A DNA stretch of 64,000 nt. Origin: Prostheceraeus crozeri (lineage: Eukaryota > Platyhelminthes > Polycladida > Euryleptidae). The position numbers and the translations under genes were made by a program. Below the pieces are notes generated by a model. The model saw nothing but the letters and a program-made list of their open reading frames with translations, was not told where the DNA came from and ran no database searches. The DNA lies in the NCBI GenBank assembly GCA_907163375.1, contig CAJQUW010001446.1, positions 124,001 to 188,000 of the forward strand. The letters run 5' to 3'. Positions 1 through 12,606 of the stretch are shown here, in pieces (positions within the stretch are counted from its first letter, which is position 1; each line of letters begins with the position of its first letter).

Positions 1-896
1 TGGTTAGAAATTAATTAACCGACTAATTGATGATGCATTAAACGGTATTTTGTATGTAGTATTAAACTAAAATTTTGCCTCGAATTTAAGCGCACTTTAG
101 AATTGGTTCCAATATCCAATACCTGATGATTTAGCCTGGCTGTTATGCCTTCAAAAGTTTATTTATTTATCCGCACAAATTCATCTAGCGCTGTGCCCAA
201 AAGGTTCACAACGCTAAAACGTACGATGAAGTCACAAATTACATTAAGTTATCACAAAATTGAAGAAAGAGCATTAATCAACAAAATTTCTTTAAGCGAC
301 GCTTGAAAGTGTTTAGCAGCTTGAGCTAAATGAATTTGAAATCATATATAGCCATCAGTTGTCAATAGTCCAAAGTGCAGTCAATGCAGTCCTTTATGTA
401 TAATAATTGCATGAATATTATTCATACTGGTTTAGTTGATTCTCTCTAATTATACACCACTTCTACCTTTATTTTATGTGGTTAGGATCGAGTTGTATGA
501 GAAGAAACTTGATTAATTTTGGTTTATGTCACAGATACAATCAAACGGCAAAAGAAAAACTTTGCACAGTTCAAATGCGAATGATTGAGTTTTACTCCAT
601 GTACACATCAAGTTTCTTATCAGTCTCATAAGAAACTTCTGAATACATTTAACCAGCTTGACATCGTAGATAACTACCATTAAGAAGAGTTATTGCTAAA
701 ATTCGGCAAAATTTCAAAATTTTCAAAAACTGGTCAAAATTGGTGATTACAAATTTTGAATTTTTATTTATAGCACGAAAATGAGATTTAGAGTAAATAA
801 ATACAACCATGGGAAAGTTCTAGACCCTAAATATTTGTATCCGTGAATTATGCATGATTCGAAACAACACCTCAGAACAGTAGCAGCTGCTGCTGC

Positions 897-1375
897 CAGG
901 ATACCTCGAAGAATAGATTACGCAATTAAGTGCCTCTAGATCTGGCTCTTCACGAGGTCGGAAAGATATTTCTATGCTTGCATCATCATGAAAAATAACT
1001 TGCCAGCTGGGAATTGAACCCAGTCCTCGAAATGCTAGCAGCCGCACGAGGATCATCAAGACTATTGGAGCACACCTTTAACGACCGTGTCAGCAACAGG
1101 GATGCCTCTAAGCGCGCATTATGACATCATCCTCCTGACCAGGATGATGATGTCATAATGCGTGCCTAGAGGTATCCATGTTGCTGGCACGGTCGTGCAA
1201 GGTGTGATTCGCTAGTCTTGGTGATCCTGGTGCGGCGTTAGCATTTCGAGGACTGGGATCGATTCCCAGCTGGCAAGTTACTTTTTTATGATGGTGCCAG
1301 CAACAGGGCGCAAAGAGATATCCTTTCGACCTCATGAAAGGCCAGAGGCACTGAATTACGTAATATTTCAGAAGT
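897..1375. repeat. Head-to-head pair of tRNA-derived SINEs forming a 480-bp palindrome
   Basis: Two copies of the same ~240-bp element meet near 1136: one on the minus strand (897-1136) and one on the plus strand (1137-1375). The centre is a tight hairpin built on GATGATGTCATAATGC. Each copy contains GGGATCGATTCCC or its degenerate partner, which resembles a tRNA B box, and the shared tail GCCAGCTGGGAATTGAA. Arms differ by scattered changes, so the pair is not brand new. Short open frames here are by-products. Confidence 0.7.
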
Positions 1376-4300
1376 TGAGGAGTAGGAGAAAATGAATGCC
1401 CTTCAGATGCCGGTATGGAAAGGGTTAAGTGATATTTTAAACTTTAATCACTGAGTAATTTGTTTGATTAAAGTTTAAAGATAAGATTTTCTAGTAATCG
1501 GCAAAAATGATAAATTCTTCATAATTTGCAAGCTTTCGCAGTATCGCTAAAACATGGGAAGGAAACCATAAGTTGAGTTAAAAGTAGATGATTGACAATG
1601 AAATTTGAAGGGAAGTTTCGGCACTTTACTTCGATTTAGCATCAATACAGCCTGCATAAGATATGTAACAGAAAATACTGTAGAAGTCCTATAATGATAT
1701 ATGACAGCACGCGCTTTCATTTTATAATTGGAAGTTCGCTTACAAATCTGATCTGAATCATTCATGCATGCATGTATGTAATAATTGCACGATTGATTAG
1801 GCGAATATTCTTAAAACCAAATGAATCCTCCAGTTTAATCCAAAAGGCAAATGTTAGTATTTAGTAAATTTTGTGTAAATTCCTGAAAATGTACAGTAGC
1901 GTAACTTTATTACGAGCTTGGACATCAATTGATCAAAGTTAATCTTAAAATGTGACATCGTAATTATCTATCTTAATGATCATATAGTCTATGATCACCA
2001 AAATCATTTAACTCAAATCGACTGTATTCATGAATCTATTTTTAGTTTTGGATAAAACTTAGCTTGTCCTCTATGGTCACCCATAACGCATGGAATGGTA
2101 TGATGATACGCATGTGTATCATGGGATCACACTGTATAGGTTTGATTATCTCCGTCATGTCTTTATCGAAGTAAAATTTCATTTCTTAATGTAAAGAGAT
2201 ACAATAAATACACGCGCTCAGCTGTGAAACGACTTGCATGTAGATACATGTAATTCTGCAATCCTGCAAGCAATGCAGACTTTTAAAGAGCATTTACAAA
2301 CCTCGCAGAATTCAAATTATTGTTCTACAAGTATCAAAAATCACTGACAAGAGTATATCATTGTTTTCTAAAATGGAATCAATCAATTGCAATTTTCAAA
2401 GTAAATATGAGTGTGTTTAACTGAAATTCATGCATTTATACAGTTGAAAGTTCACGATTGACTCATTCTATATTCGTGTAAAGAATTGTAGCTATCTAAA
2501 AATACCTTTATCACATCAGAATCACCAGCGAATATGATCTAAAACAGTGATTTCTTATTTCAAGACTAAGCTACATGGAAATATTACTTCATGTCAGACA
2601 TTGTCTTGTCAAATAAAACCATAATGCACAAAGCTGTTTTTTCAACATGCAGTTCACATCAAGAGAAATAAATAATAAAATTGCCATCAGAGAAGAGTCA
2701 CTTCAATAGTCAATTGAAAGGAAATGTGTTTCTCAATACATCATTCACAATGCATTATTTGCTTACTTTTGTTCTGCTAAATCAACAACAGCATTAATGA
2801 TCGATTAACATTGAAGTTAAATTACCTACTCTTAATATCACTCGGGATTCGACCTTGTCACTTGAATCAATAGATGAGACATCTATCCACAACACTATCG
2901 GTCACGCAGGCGATTTCCATAGAAGCACACACTTCAACCACACGTCTATCTACTAATCGATTGCGTCCATATATCGATGATTGTGCTGTCCATGGATTAA
3001 TTCTAGACATTCAGTCCATAAGACCATAAATACTATCCATCCATAATTTAGAAAAGACTTCCATTAGTCATCCGACTTGATACTGAATTGATACAGCGTG
3101 ATTGGACTTCAACAGAAGAGTTTCAAATAAATTAAAGTCCATATAAGGGGAACACTACATGAAAGCAAAAATGCGTGACGGTAATATCACCACTCTGACT
3201 TTTTAATTCGACATGAGTCGGATATCAAAATAAGACAGCGAACGGTTCACACGCAGTGCAGTCTTCTTCAACTTTTCTTAAGTAATTTAAGATCTTAAAT
3301 ATCCTAACGTTTTAGCGTGTCTGAGCTGTGTTCAAATACAGGTCAAAAGCTCAGCGAAAAAGTCATAAAATCAGTGATTTTTAGACAGATTGCTAAACTG
3401 CAATTGTCCGCAAAAAAATTGACTTTCATTTCAGCCATAAAGTTTTTAACTGTAGATATTCTGAATCGCTCATCCTGCAGAATAAAACACAAGGTAATTG
3501 CGTTATCGGATTAGAAGTCAGGGCGATATTCCTGCCGTTTTCATGTTATTCCCGATTACTTTGTAACTCTTGCAAGTGAATTGTCTTTTGAGTGACTTGT
3601 GCGATGAGTGACTTGTCTTGGATGCTTCTAGAAGGTATTTAAATGGTAAATGGACTAAGCACATCTTTTATGGAAATGAGGATGTCTACCATCATAATAA
3701 TGTGCATCACACTCTTTTTCAACACATCTAAAAAATAATGCTACTCAATGAATTACAAGCAGCATGATGAAAATGTTGCTTTGCTAAATATGAGTAACTT
3801 AAGTCAACGGTTTTGCAATAGAAAACCCTATGAAGTTTTCATCACTTTACAATTGTCTTCTACAGTATACTTGAAAGTACTACAACTACTCATTTATTGT
3901 CAGACTTATATTCTGGCCGCCAGCATGAGTTTCTGCACGAAATCTGGACTATTATCATAAGTAATCTGAGTCGAATATATAGAATACTTGAGTAACAACT
4001 GTACCATTTCGTGTCTATCTGTAATCTCGAATATACGTCGCACAGCACGCAGAACACAGATCAATTTAATTAGAAATGACACAAACAAGAAATATAGGTG
4101 TAATTTATAGAAGAACACACGATTTCAAGGTACAACAAACTAAACAATAGTTGAAATATTCAAGAGGATGATAATCGATTTCAAAAGTGTCTTAATGCAC
4201 ACTTATGCAGATAGTGAGCCTCGCAGAGCTATTTTCACGCAATATATGGGGCGCATATCACTGTCAAAGTTTTGCATCCAAAATCATCGTTAGTGCATAT

Positions 4301-5048
4301 ATGGTCTGTGATTGTTGATCGTTTGTGTGAATGGTATGAAATTGTGGTGCTCATATTGCTTTCCGCAAAGCGACCGAAAGTGTTTTTTGTTATTATCACA
4401 TCTGTTTATAGCGCAATTACGCATAATTAGCGAATTATCAATCATAGTTCACCTTGAATGAGCATTATTTCTGCAAAAGAGTACAGTTACAAGTTGTAAA
4501 TGAATGAAATACAGTTAAAGATGGAGAACTTTTTCAATTAAACTATCTCTGAATTACATACTTCGCTCAGAAATATGATTTAGTTAAGCTTAAGCTTATA
4601 TAATACTCTTTATACATCGAAATCCGTGGTACTTCTTTCGCTCGCCTTCTTTCCCATCTTAAATCATTATTTGCATATGAATTTTTAAAGGAGATCCTAA
4701 AGGAAGTGTATGGATCTTGGATAGTGAAAGGTTTTGATCGATGCGATTTACGATCTGTGAGTAATTTACAGTATTATCTTTAACTGTAAAATGCCCAAAT
4801 GTAGGCCCAAGTCGTAAACGAGCAATTCCTCGATTGAATGCAAGTCGGGTATTTGTACTGTGACTTGTTCAAGTTAGCCACTCATGATTGCTAACTCTTG
4901 CGATTCAACGTGATAATGCCTCTTCCTATAGAGTGTTTTCATTTAGAATATCACATTTCCTTCATACTCATGTCTGTTCAATCACCCCCTCCCCCATCTG
5001 CCTGCGGTAAAGCATTGTCTTCCTGGCTAATTCACGCTCTCAACAGAT

Positions 5049-5150
5049 GGTCCGGTGGCCTTGTGGTTAGGTTAGAGGATATGCTAGCACATCATCTACC
5101 TAAAACGTCGCTGGTTCGAACCTACCCACGACTGATGAGGCCCCACATGC
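5049..5150 (+). repeat. tRNA-derived SINE head
   Basis: TGGCCTTGTGG (5056-5066) fits an RNA polymerase III A box and GGTTCGAACC (5113-5122) fits a B box, spaced about 47 bases apart. The stretch between does not fold into a convincing tRNA cloverleaf, so a tRNA-derived SINE is more likely than a working tRNA gene. The 3' extent is uncertain. Confidence 0.5.
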
Positions 5151-7412
5151 CGAAACATTTCTCGTGGTGGTTACAAGTGTTGAGATTTGATATGTCTATC
5201 AATTGCCAGGTTACATAGAAAAAGCATCCGATTTCTATGTGCGTTACTAATCAGAAATTAAGTCAGTTTGAAAGCACTTCCTTGTTTATATTCTCTTGTA
5301 TCTGAATAAGTTGAAATCTCATTTGCTACGATTCAGTCATGTTTGTGGATCCTCCTCCATCATGAAAGAGCGTCCTAATCACAGAATCATGAATAGCAGA
5401 CACAGACTAGACAAATGTATTCCTCTACAGTCAAAATGCGAACTTTTGATTACAGCAACTTCCGTTAATCCTGTGAGAAACTAAATGTGAAAATGCAAAT
5501 TATCAACAACTCTCACATGTAAGTTGCATTCTTTCTATCCTACGTTAGTTTGGCGATAGATTGAAAAGAAAATTTCTGCAGACGACTTGTATCATCAATC
5601 ATGGCTCAAAGATGAGAATCATGATTTTCTTCAATTCAATGCATTTCTGGCGCTCATTATTTCAAGAAAAAAGAACGAAAGAAGTACCATCATCGGGAAT
5701 TCGCTTCTTTGATTGAAACATTCAAATTTGTGAAAATTCTCGAAACATAATCTGAATTAGTTGTTTGTCGTCTACAATGAATCAATTTTTTCAAAATGTC
5801 TAGCGTTAAATGAACTCACGGAAATCGGACAATCTCAGCTGTTAATTTGAGCAGGCGGAACACTAGATAAGTCAGTCTTATCACAGTATGTGCATGAATA
5901 ATTTCTTCAAATAGCTCATGGCTCATTCTATGTGCCTCCAGTCTCGCGGAAGACTGGTAGGTTCAAAGAATTTAATGATTCGTTTGGAAAGTGACATTGA
6001 TCATTCATTCATGATAAGAAATTATAAAAGCTATATTGAAAACGTAAAATGAAAATAATTTCTTGCGTATATGCACTACTGTGAAACATTTATCCCTTCG
6101 AAATGTAAAAGCTTAATGAACGCAATATAATGAGTACTATTATGGGTACGAAGGCTCTTGAAACCAGAAATTAAAAAGCAATAGAAGTATTAGTTGAATC
6201 GTGAATTCTTAAGGTGCAAGCTGGTGGTGTCAATGATGACTGATCGCTTGCGGATTTTTATGAAATGTGACGGATAGATGCGATGGTCACGTGAATACCT
6301 AACTGAGCAACAGCTTTTCTTCCAAACTCATTTTTCCAGAAATCGATTGATAATCTATTGTTCTATTATGAGACAGAATCTCAATGTCATATATAAATTA
6401 AATTTTTATTTTCTAGTTTTTCGGTAGCAGCTATATGTCACATATAATCAGCAACTTTAGAGGCGAGGTCGGCTTTCTGGCATACGGTAGGGCGGAGGCA
6501 ACTGTTGGAAAAGTCGCCCCCACAATCCAGGCTGCAACATGTGGTGTAATTCCTATAAATTCATTCCCTCAAATTGTTTTGTGTCATTTTTTCACTATGC
6601 CTTTGGAGGGAAGAAGAGCACTTTGAGACGTAAGCATTTACGGATAATAGTACACAAATTCAGCAACCGAAAATTTGTAGTTCATCTGTTACTACGTCTA
6701 GAGCGTCATTGGAAAATTCATCATGGGGGCTAAAATGCACCCCGCTGTTGGGAGAGCGTCAGCAATAGCTCTTCAATAATCGCTAACTGACATTCTTCAC
6801 CAGTTCAATTTTGTGCTCCGAATCTATGCTTACTTTGAGTAACTACCATCTCTCACGAGTCAAACTGTAGCGTACGAACACGATTAAAAAGCCTTGTGTA
6901 ACAACAGCTGAAATTGTCCGATACCTGACGCTGATTTTGAGGCAACATACAAAGATTTTAAATCATTGTTTAAAGTGATTTACTGTTTAAAATTTTAATC
7001 ACTTTTCAAAATAATTTATCATAGATGATTTAATGAAGGCACGAGGCAAGACAGCTTGATACCACGAATCGGTCGTTTTGACTACTATGAAGACTGAACT
7101 ACTAGAAAACTCAAGTTCAACCATGTTTACACATGTCGATGCTGATTGATGTTGCTGTTTAAAGAGAAAAAGACATATCAATTATTTCCTAATAGTTTCA
7201 TCACAATTCTTGTTAGCGAATAAATTCCATTAGAAATTCACTCATACTTTGATAATTTTCATTAAAAGAAAAGGTCTCCCAGATCTAATGATGGTTAGAA
7301 ATTAAAGGAAAATCAAACAAGTTAAGATATCGTGATTAACATTTTTTTCAATAATTCATTGATTTTATCAAGTGAAATTCTTTCAATGTGCGCGCTGTTG
7401 GAGTATACGTAC

Positions 7413-7436
7413 CTTCCAGCCAGATGAGCCCTTCGA
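7413..7436 (-). CDS. Candidate 24-nt microexon in the Cav2 domain III S3-S4 loop
   Basis: A long pyrimidine tract ending TTCACCCAG is followed by 24 bases and then AAG/GTACGTA, a strong donor. Twenty-four bases keep the frame, so the segment could be included or skipped without harm. In phase with exon 11464-11570 it would add SRRAHLAG and a split R to the S3-S4 loop. Microexons at this position are known in vertebrate Cav2 channels (exon 24a of Cav2.2). The exon is too short to recognise by homology, so this is a splice-signal prediction only. Confidence 0.35.
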
Positions 7437-10400
7437 CTGGGTGAACAAACAAAAAAGAGGAGATTAGGTGGACAGAACAGTCATGGGGGTCACAATACAC
7501 AGAGATAAAACGTTCAGCATAGAAAGCAAAACCGTGACATCTACTTCAGCGTGCTATTGCATGCTATTAGACTACTTTAGCAAAGCATAGACCCCTAGAT
7601 TTCACATCAATATTAACAGACACCATAAGAATTGAGCAGATTGAAGCATGAGATTATAAATTTTCTTTTCTGAAGTCATTTCAACCAAGTTATACTGAGG
7701 GTTTCTGCAACTGGTTTATTTCAATGAATATTTCTTTTTCATGCCTTTCTGAATCAGAGACAGCTACATGATATCATGACAGATGAATTAGTGTGTTAAC
7801 ATGGAACATAAAGCAACCAACTATAAAACTTAGTGGCATCAAATACTATAGACTTGCTTGAACGAATCAAAAATTCATCATGCATACTGAGACGTTGCGA
7901 CATATTCACTAAATTACCCAGGGAACTTCGCCCAGCTTTTTAACAACGCTACAGCACAGAATCTGACAGAAAAATCATTGGTGACAGGAAGAACCGTAGA
8001 GCCTAATTTTATTGTGAGCTGAGAATTATTTGTTATTCTCGATAAAAATACATCTACACGAGTTTTTAGTCGAAGATCTCCCTTAGATGCAGCATAGAAT
8101 AGCTTTCAAAGTACCCAATGAAGGTCATAGACCCAATGCGCGTACAATGAATATGTAAGCATTTCTATCGAGTTTAACAAAATGATTTCAGCTCACTCTT
8201 CAGCATATTCAGTCGGTTTTGACGTCATATAGATTCTGCCGAAAGAATATTAAATTCGCACATATGCATGAGCCAAAGATAATTTTTCATGACTAAACCT
8301 GCGATGCTGATCCTGAATTACTTTCTCAGGTCATCTGCATAATGATCTCCAAAAATAGACGGCTGAAGTTAAGGTGCTTCAATTGAGAAATGCGAAAGTA
8401 ATTGACAATGAATTATATATTTAAAATCAAGCGCTCACAGATGCTAAAAATGTGTAAAAAGTCATTTTATGCACTTATTTTTATCGATATGATTTTATAT
8501 GTCAAATGTTGATTTGGAAGATGTCGAAGACTGACCATAACATTACTATAATTCACATTTTTAATTCAAGTGAAATAAAAGCAGCTATATATTAATTACA
8601 TGCATTTGTTATTAATCTTAAATTATCGAAATCCGGCAAAAGTGCAAAGTCAATGTTGATTGTTGGCAAACTTAAATCTATTGGTTCCTTTTCTTGATTA
8701 TCGAGATTCATTTCAACTTGCGGATATAATGATGACGCAATTTCAGACTAAATTCAATGACAGTTCAATTGCAGCAATGAACCACTATCAATAAATTGAC
8801 AATTATTATTTCATAAAAATTAAAATTAGAAACGCTTCTTCTTCATGCAGCTCATTTGCAAATCACAAACATAGCTTCCAATTGCTTGTGAAATCAAAGA
8901 GATCACATTGATATCATCCATTACAATCAAAAGATGCTGATCACTGAAACGATATTGAATGACTTTCTTCTCTACTGTAAATTATCAAAGTTTGAGTAGA
9001 TTTACTCACTTAAAACATGAAAGTAAATCATTTATCATGAATATTCATATTTCTCGAAAAGCACCTCGAAAATCAGTTTTCGTTTTCTGGAAGACAGTGC
9101 ACACAGTTCATCGCCGAACCGTCTAGCTAGGCGCATCTGAATCCATACTCTTGAGAAGATCATATTGAGCGCGCGATGATAAAATCGATTCAATTATCCA
9201 TTGATTTGACATTGAGTTTCTCTGGCTCTACACCGTCACGCACAGGGTTCTTAAATCGACATTAAACAGAAATCCAGTTGAATTCATATTCCTACCGATC
9301 ATTCAATGATTGATAAAGGAGCCGTTAAGAGCTTTGCTGCCTCTAAACATCTTTCGCAAAAACGCCATCTGTCGCGCATCGATACAAGTCGATTCGGATG
9401 AGTTCATCTATTACTACCCTGGCGATGAGGAATACTTGACGCACTCGGCTATGTGAAGGAGAAAGCAGCCTACCTACGCGTGTACCTGTATACAATTCGA
9501 TGATTAGGGAATGATCACAATATCGTTTGATAGCATCAGCGTTAAAAAATGATCGATCTTGTGACAAGATCCAGTACGCTTCGAAGGAAAATAGGTTTTT
9601 AGCATTACCGGAGTTTGGGGAAGACGATAGATGACTACATCAGACAAAACTTGGGATCTTGATTCTATTTGCAGCCAATTTTCGTGTGGGTGGTTTCAGT
9701 TAGATCTGATCAAAATCCTTCTCCAACAGGAGAGGCAACTCACGCTGTTCAACGGGTTCATCCCCTATTCAGGATCATGGATTGAAAGTATAAGATACTT
9801 CTCAGACAGTGCAACAATTCTTGGAATTGGTAGGTAATTCTTCAGGTGGCAAATATGAGATGACGCACGGCCAACTCAGCGGAATAATGTCCTTCAAATG
9901 AGGTCAAAACGTCGCAATGCCTCACATAATTGGTAATGCTTGATAACATTATTTCTTCCACAATATTCCGATCTTACTGTAAATCAAAATCTGATACTGC
10001 TTCGTGCATATTATCTGCAGAATATTTTATGCATTTTATTGTGACTTATATGGAAAGAATAATTATCTAATTTATTTATAATTGGTATAATTGATAATTA
10101 TTGAATTTATTATATCATTTCTACTGATACCTGATACACTCATTAGAATCAGTCCAGTCATGCAATAGAAAGAATATTATAGTCTGTGCAATTGCAATCG
10201 TCAAAACGATTTTTACGATACTTGCACCCGCAGTTTACGGTATTCATTCATTTTTAAAGATATCAAATTTCTTCGTGGTCTTCCATATATTTGGCCGACA
10301 ATTAGAAAGTTACATAAATGACTATTTTAAGTGACTAAAGTACGAGTACATACACGTGCGTATTCAGACGGATGTAGAGTTGGATTCATAAAAAAGTGTT

Positions 10401-11463
10401 TAAATGGTTTAGCAGAAAATACTTGTATGGATGTAATGGAATGATATCAAACTTCAATCACGTTATAGCATGTAAACTATTGATCCTTGATAAAAGATAG
10501 TAGTACGTAAATGCATAATTTCATCTCAGGAGAATATAAAAAACACTGGCAGATTGACTATGGATAAGATTTGCAGATACCATTAGCTGATTTGCAGCAG
10601 ATGCGTTGGCAGATTTAAATTTGCGGTAAATCTGCTGGATTTCTTGTGGTTTCAAAGTAATTTAAAGTCCGCTACAGTGAAAAAGTTATATATTGACTGC
10701 TATTAATGTGAGTTATGCATGCGCACGCATCTCAAGCGACATAGAGATTATTTATTTATTGGGTTGTTATTATTATTATTATCATTATTCGACGTATTGG
10801 GTCGAATAAAGATTTAATATTGCATTTACACTTTTCATTCTTACTCAAGTCGAAAACGCGACTGTTAATCGCTAATCGATTAATAAACATTGATAGCTTG
10901 CTATCATTTTTGGAAACCATTTTGCAGAGTGCAGATGATAAATTGTTGCTGACCATAGCTCATCATGGGCATGAACATAATGTATGATTATCGACGACCA
11001 TAATTAAATGACCATTGGTTATTACATCCCTCTTTTCCTGAACACACATAGCGCCAAAAGAACGCGTAGAGTCGTTTTGGTAAGCTCATCGTTCTTTGAC
11101 AATCCTAAATCATCGTGACAACTTCATTGACAACATTTTCATAAGAGCAACTCAACATAGCGTCTTAACAATTCCATTTGAATCATGTTTGTTGAACACT
11201 ACTTATAAAGGGGCAGGTTGATCTACAATTTAATTGTATTTGACTTCAGTTGAAAAATGGTTTAGATGTCTGTCGTATATACAACAAGAATGCGTGCATT
11301 AACCGCAGGTCCGCATTACACAAAAGCTACAACGTAAATTACATGTATTGACTTTTCTTCATCTTTCAATAAAAAAGGAATGAATTAAAATTATTCTAAT
11401 TCCTAACATGTTCAGCTTCTTCGATTATGAAGTAGGCTACGTGTCATTATGGAAATATCGTAC
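7437..11463. other. Cav2 intron, domain III S3-S4 region
   Basis: No coding exon or complete mobile element was recognised in this 4-kb stretch. A short TTA microsatellite lies at 10766-10788. The region near 9300-9840 is richer in GC and has open frames on both strands (9343-9567 minus, 9631-9837 plus), but neither shows a known motif. It may be an old unrecognised element. Confidence 0.4.
10766..10788. repeat. TTA trinucleotide microsatellite
   Basis: A run of about seven TTA units with one interruption (TCATTA) sits in intron DNA. Confidence 0.75.
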
Positions 11464-11570
11464 CTGATGATGAATGCAACAAGAGCGCAAATGACCACGG
11501 TAGCATCCAAGATATTCCATAGATCTCGGCAATAGGATCCTCGATGAAGAATTATTCCAAGATCAACGAT
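11464..11570 (-). CDS. Cav2 exon: domain III S2 end and S3
   Basis: This 107-nt exon starts after TTTTCAG and ends at ATCAG/GTACGA in phase 2. It reads [20 protein letters not shown] then [15 protein letters not shown]. Cacophony has IVDLGVILHPGSYLREFWNI here. It is the most 3' exon I can identify with confidence. The S4 of domain III and everything after it were not found in the remaining 11 kb, except possibly a microexon. Confidence 0.95.
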
Positions 11571-12351
11571 CTGAAAACAGACGGATTGTTACATAACCAA
11601 ATTCGATACGCACGACGATTGCAGGTAATCTAAGTGTTATTTGTATGAAACTGTGTGCAAAGGTAATAATTTCATGGGGCATTATTTATAACTCATAGTC
11701 GTTGCGTATTTGCATAGTTCATAAGTTTCAATTCTACATGAAAACTAGCAATCTATTGATTATTCAAGATACAACTGTTGATGTTAATTATAAATCAAAG
11801 AGAGATCTAAACTACGGGATCTCAACATGTGCCCCGCTAGCATGTTGTAGTTGGTCCTGATTCTATCAAATCACCATGTAGTAGCGTTGATAGAAGTGGT
11901 AGAAAGTAGTCACCACAGAGTAAGCATATAGCAGGTAGAGTGTCAACTCAAAAATATGCTAGTATGAGTAATGCGGTAATTGGCTGTCCTTGACATTATT
12001 GTTATTATCATGCATGTCAGCAGACTTGTCGTGACTACTTTTCATGATAGCGAAGTATCTGTGTCACATGCGATGTGGAATTCGAGAGTAAAGGTTGCAC
12101 AAGCAAGATCTGTGTTTTGACTGTATGCAAATTATTCCCGTGTCTACATTCTAGTGATTTGATACCTGAGATTTCATAATTTAAGTAGCATGAAACTTAC
12201 AAGATATCAAATAGAATAAAATTTACTGATGAGAAGTTTGATTAAGAAGAAAGTTGATTATCTGGGAAATTTCAATAGAGCATTGTAATTCAAGTCATGC
12301 AAAATATTGAAGTCTTATCCAGCTTCTTGGCTCAATTTTCGAGTTTGTTAG

Positions 12352-12606
12352 CTTCCCAATGGGAAAAGTACGTTAGTTATTCGTTGGGTTAACGGTAAAA
12401 GGTTGGCCAGCCGCTTTAGGCATTTGTTAAGCTGATACTATATCTGGCCTCCCTTAATAACGCACAATCCCTCCTTTCTGTATGTGCCAATCGACAAAAT
12501 CACAATTTGACGACCGTTGAGCAACCGTTGGTAAAGGGTATTTCCGTCGAGTCGTTGGGACAATGGACATGGACTTCCGTTGGGGCAACAATCTTTTTCC
12601 GCTGGG
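12352..12606. repeat. Candidate MITE with short imperfect terminal inverted repeats
   Basis: The left end CCCAATGGGAAAAGTACGTT pairs imperfectly with the reverse complement of the right end, CCCAGCGGAAAAAGATTGTT. Inside, short CGTTGGG and ACCGTTG motifs recur on both sides. Length about 255 bp with no coding. The family is not recognised and no target duplication was seen. Confidence 0.35.

Larger units (their letters stand above)
1..7412. other. Downstream intron sequence of the Cav2 gene
   Basis: Apart from the SINE pair (897-1375) and a tRNA-like SINE head near 5050, I see no gene. The missing domain III S4 exon (SLRVLRVLRPLK block) was looked for on the minus strand and not found, so it probably lies left of the window. 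The open frames present are short, lack family motifs and are probably chance. Confidence 0.5.

Noticed and set aside
3906-4118. Minus-strand frame with VLRAVRRIFEITDR resembling an S4 helix
   Set aside because: Spacing of basic residues and flanks do not match domain III or IV S4, and no splice sites fit.
5049-5150. A functional tRNA gene
   Set aside because: A and B boxes are present but no acceptor or anticodon stem pairs properly, so a SINE head is more likely.
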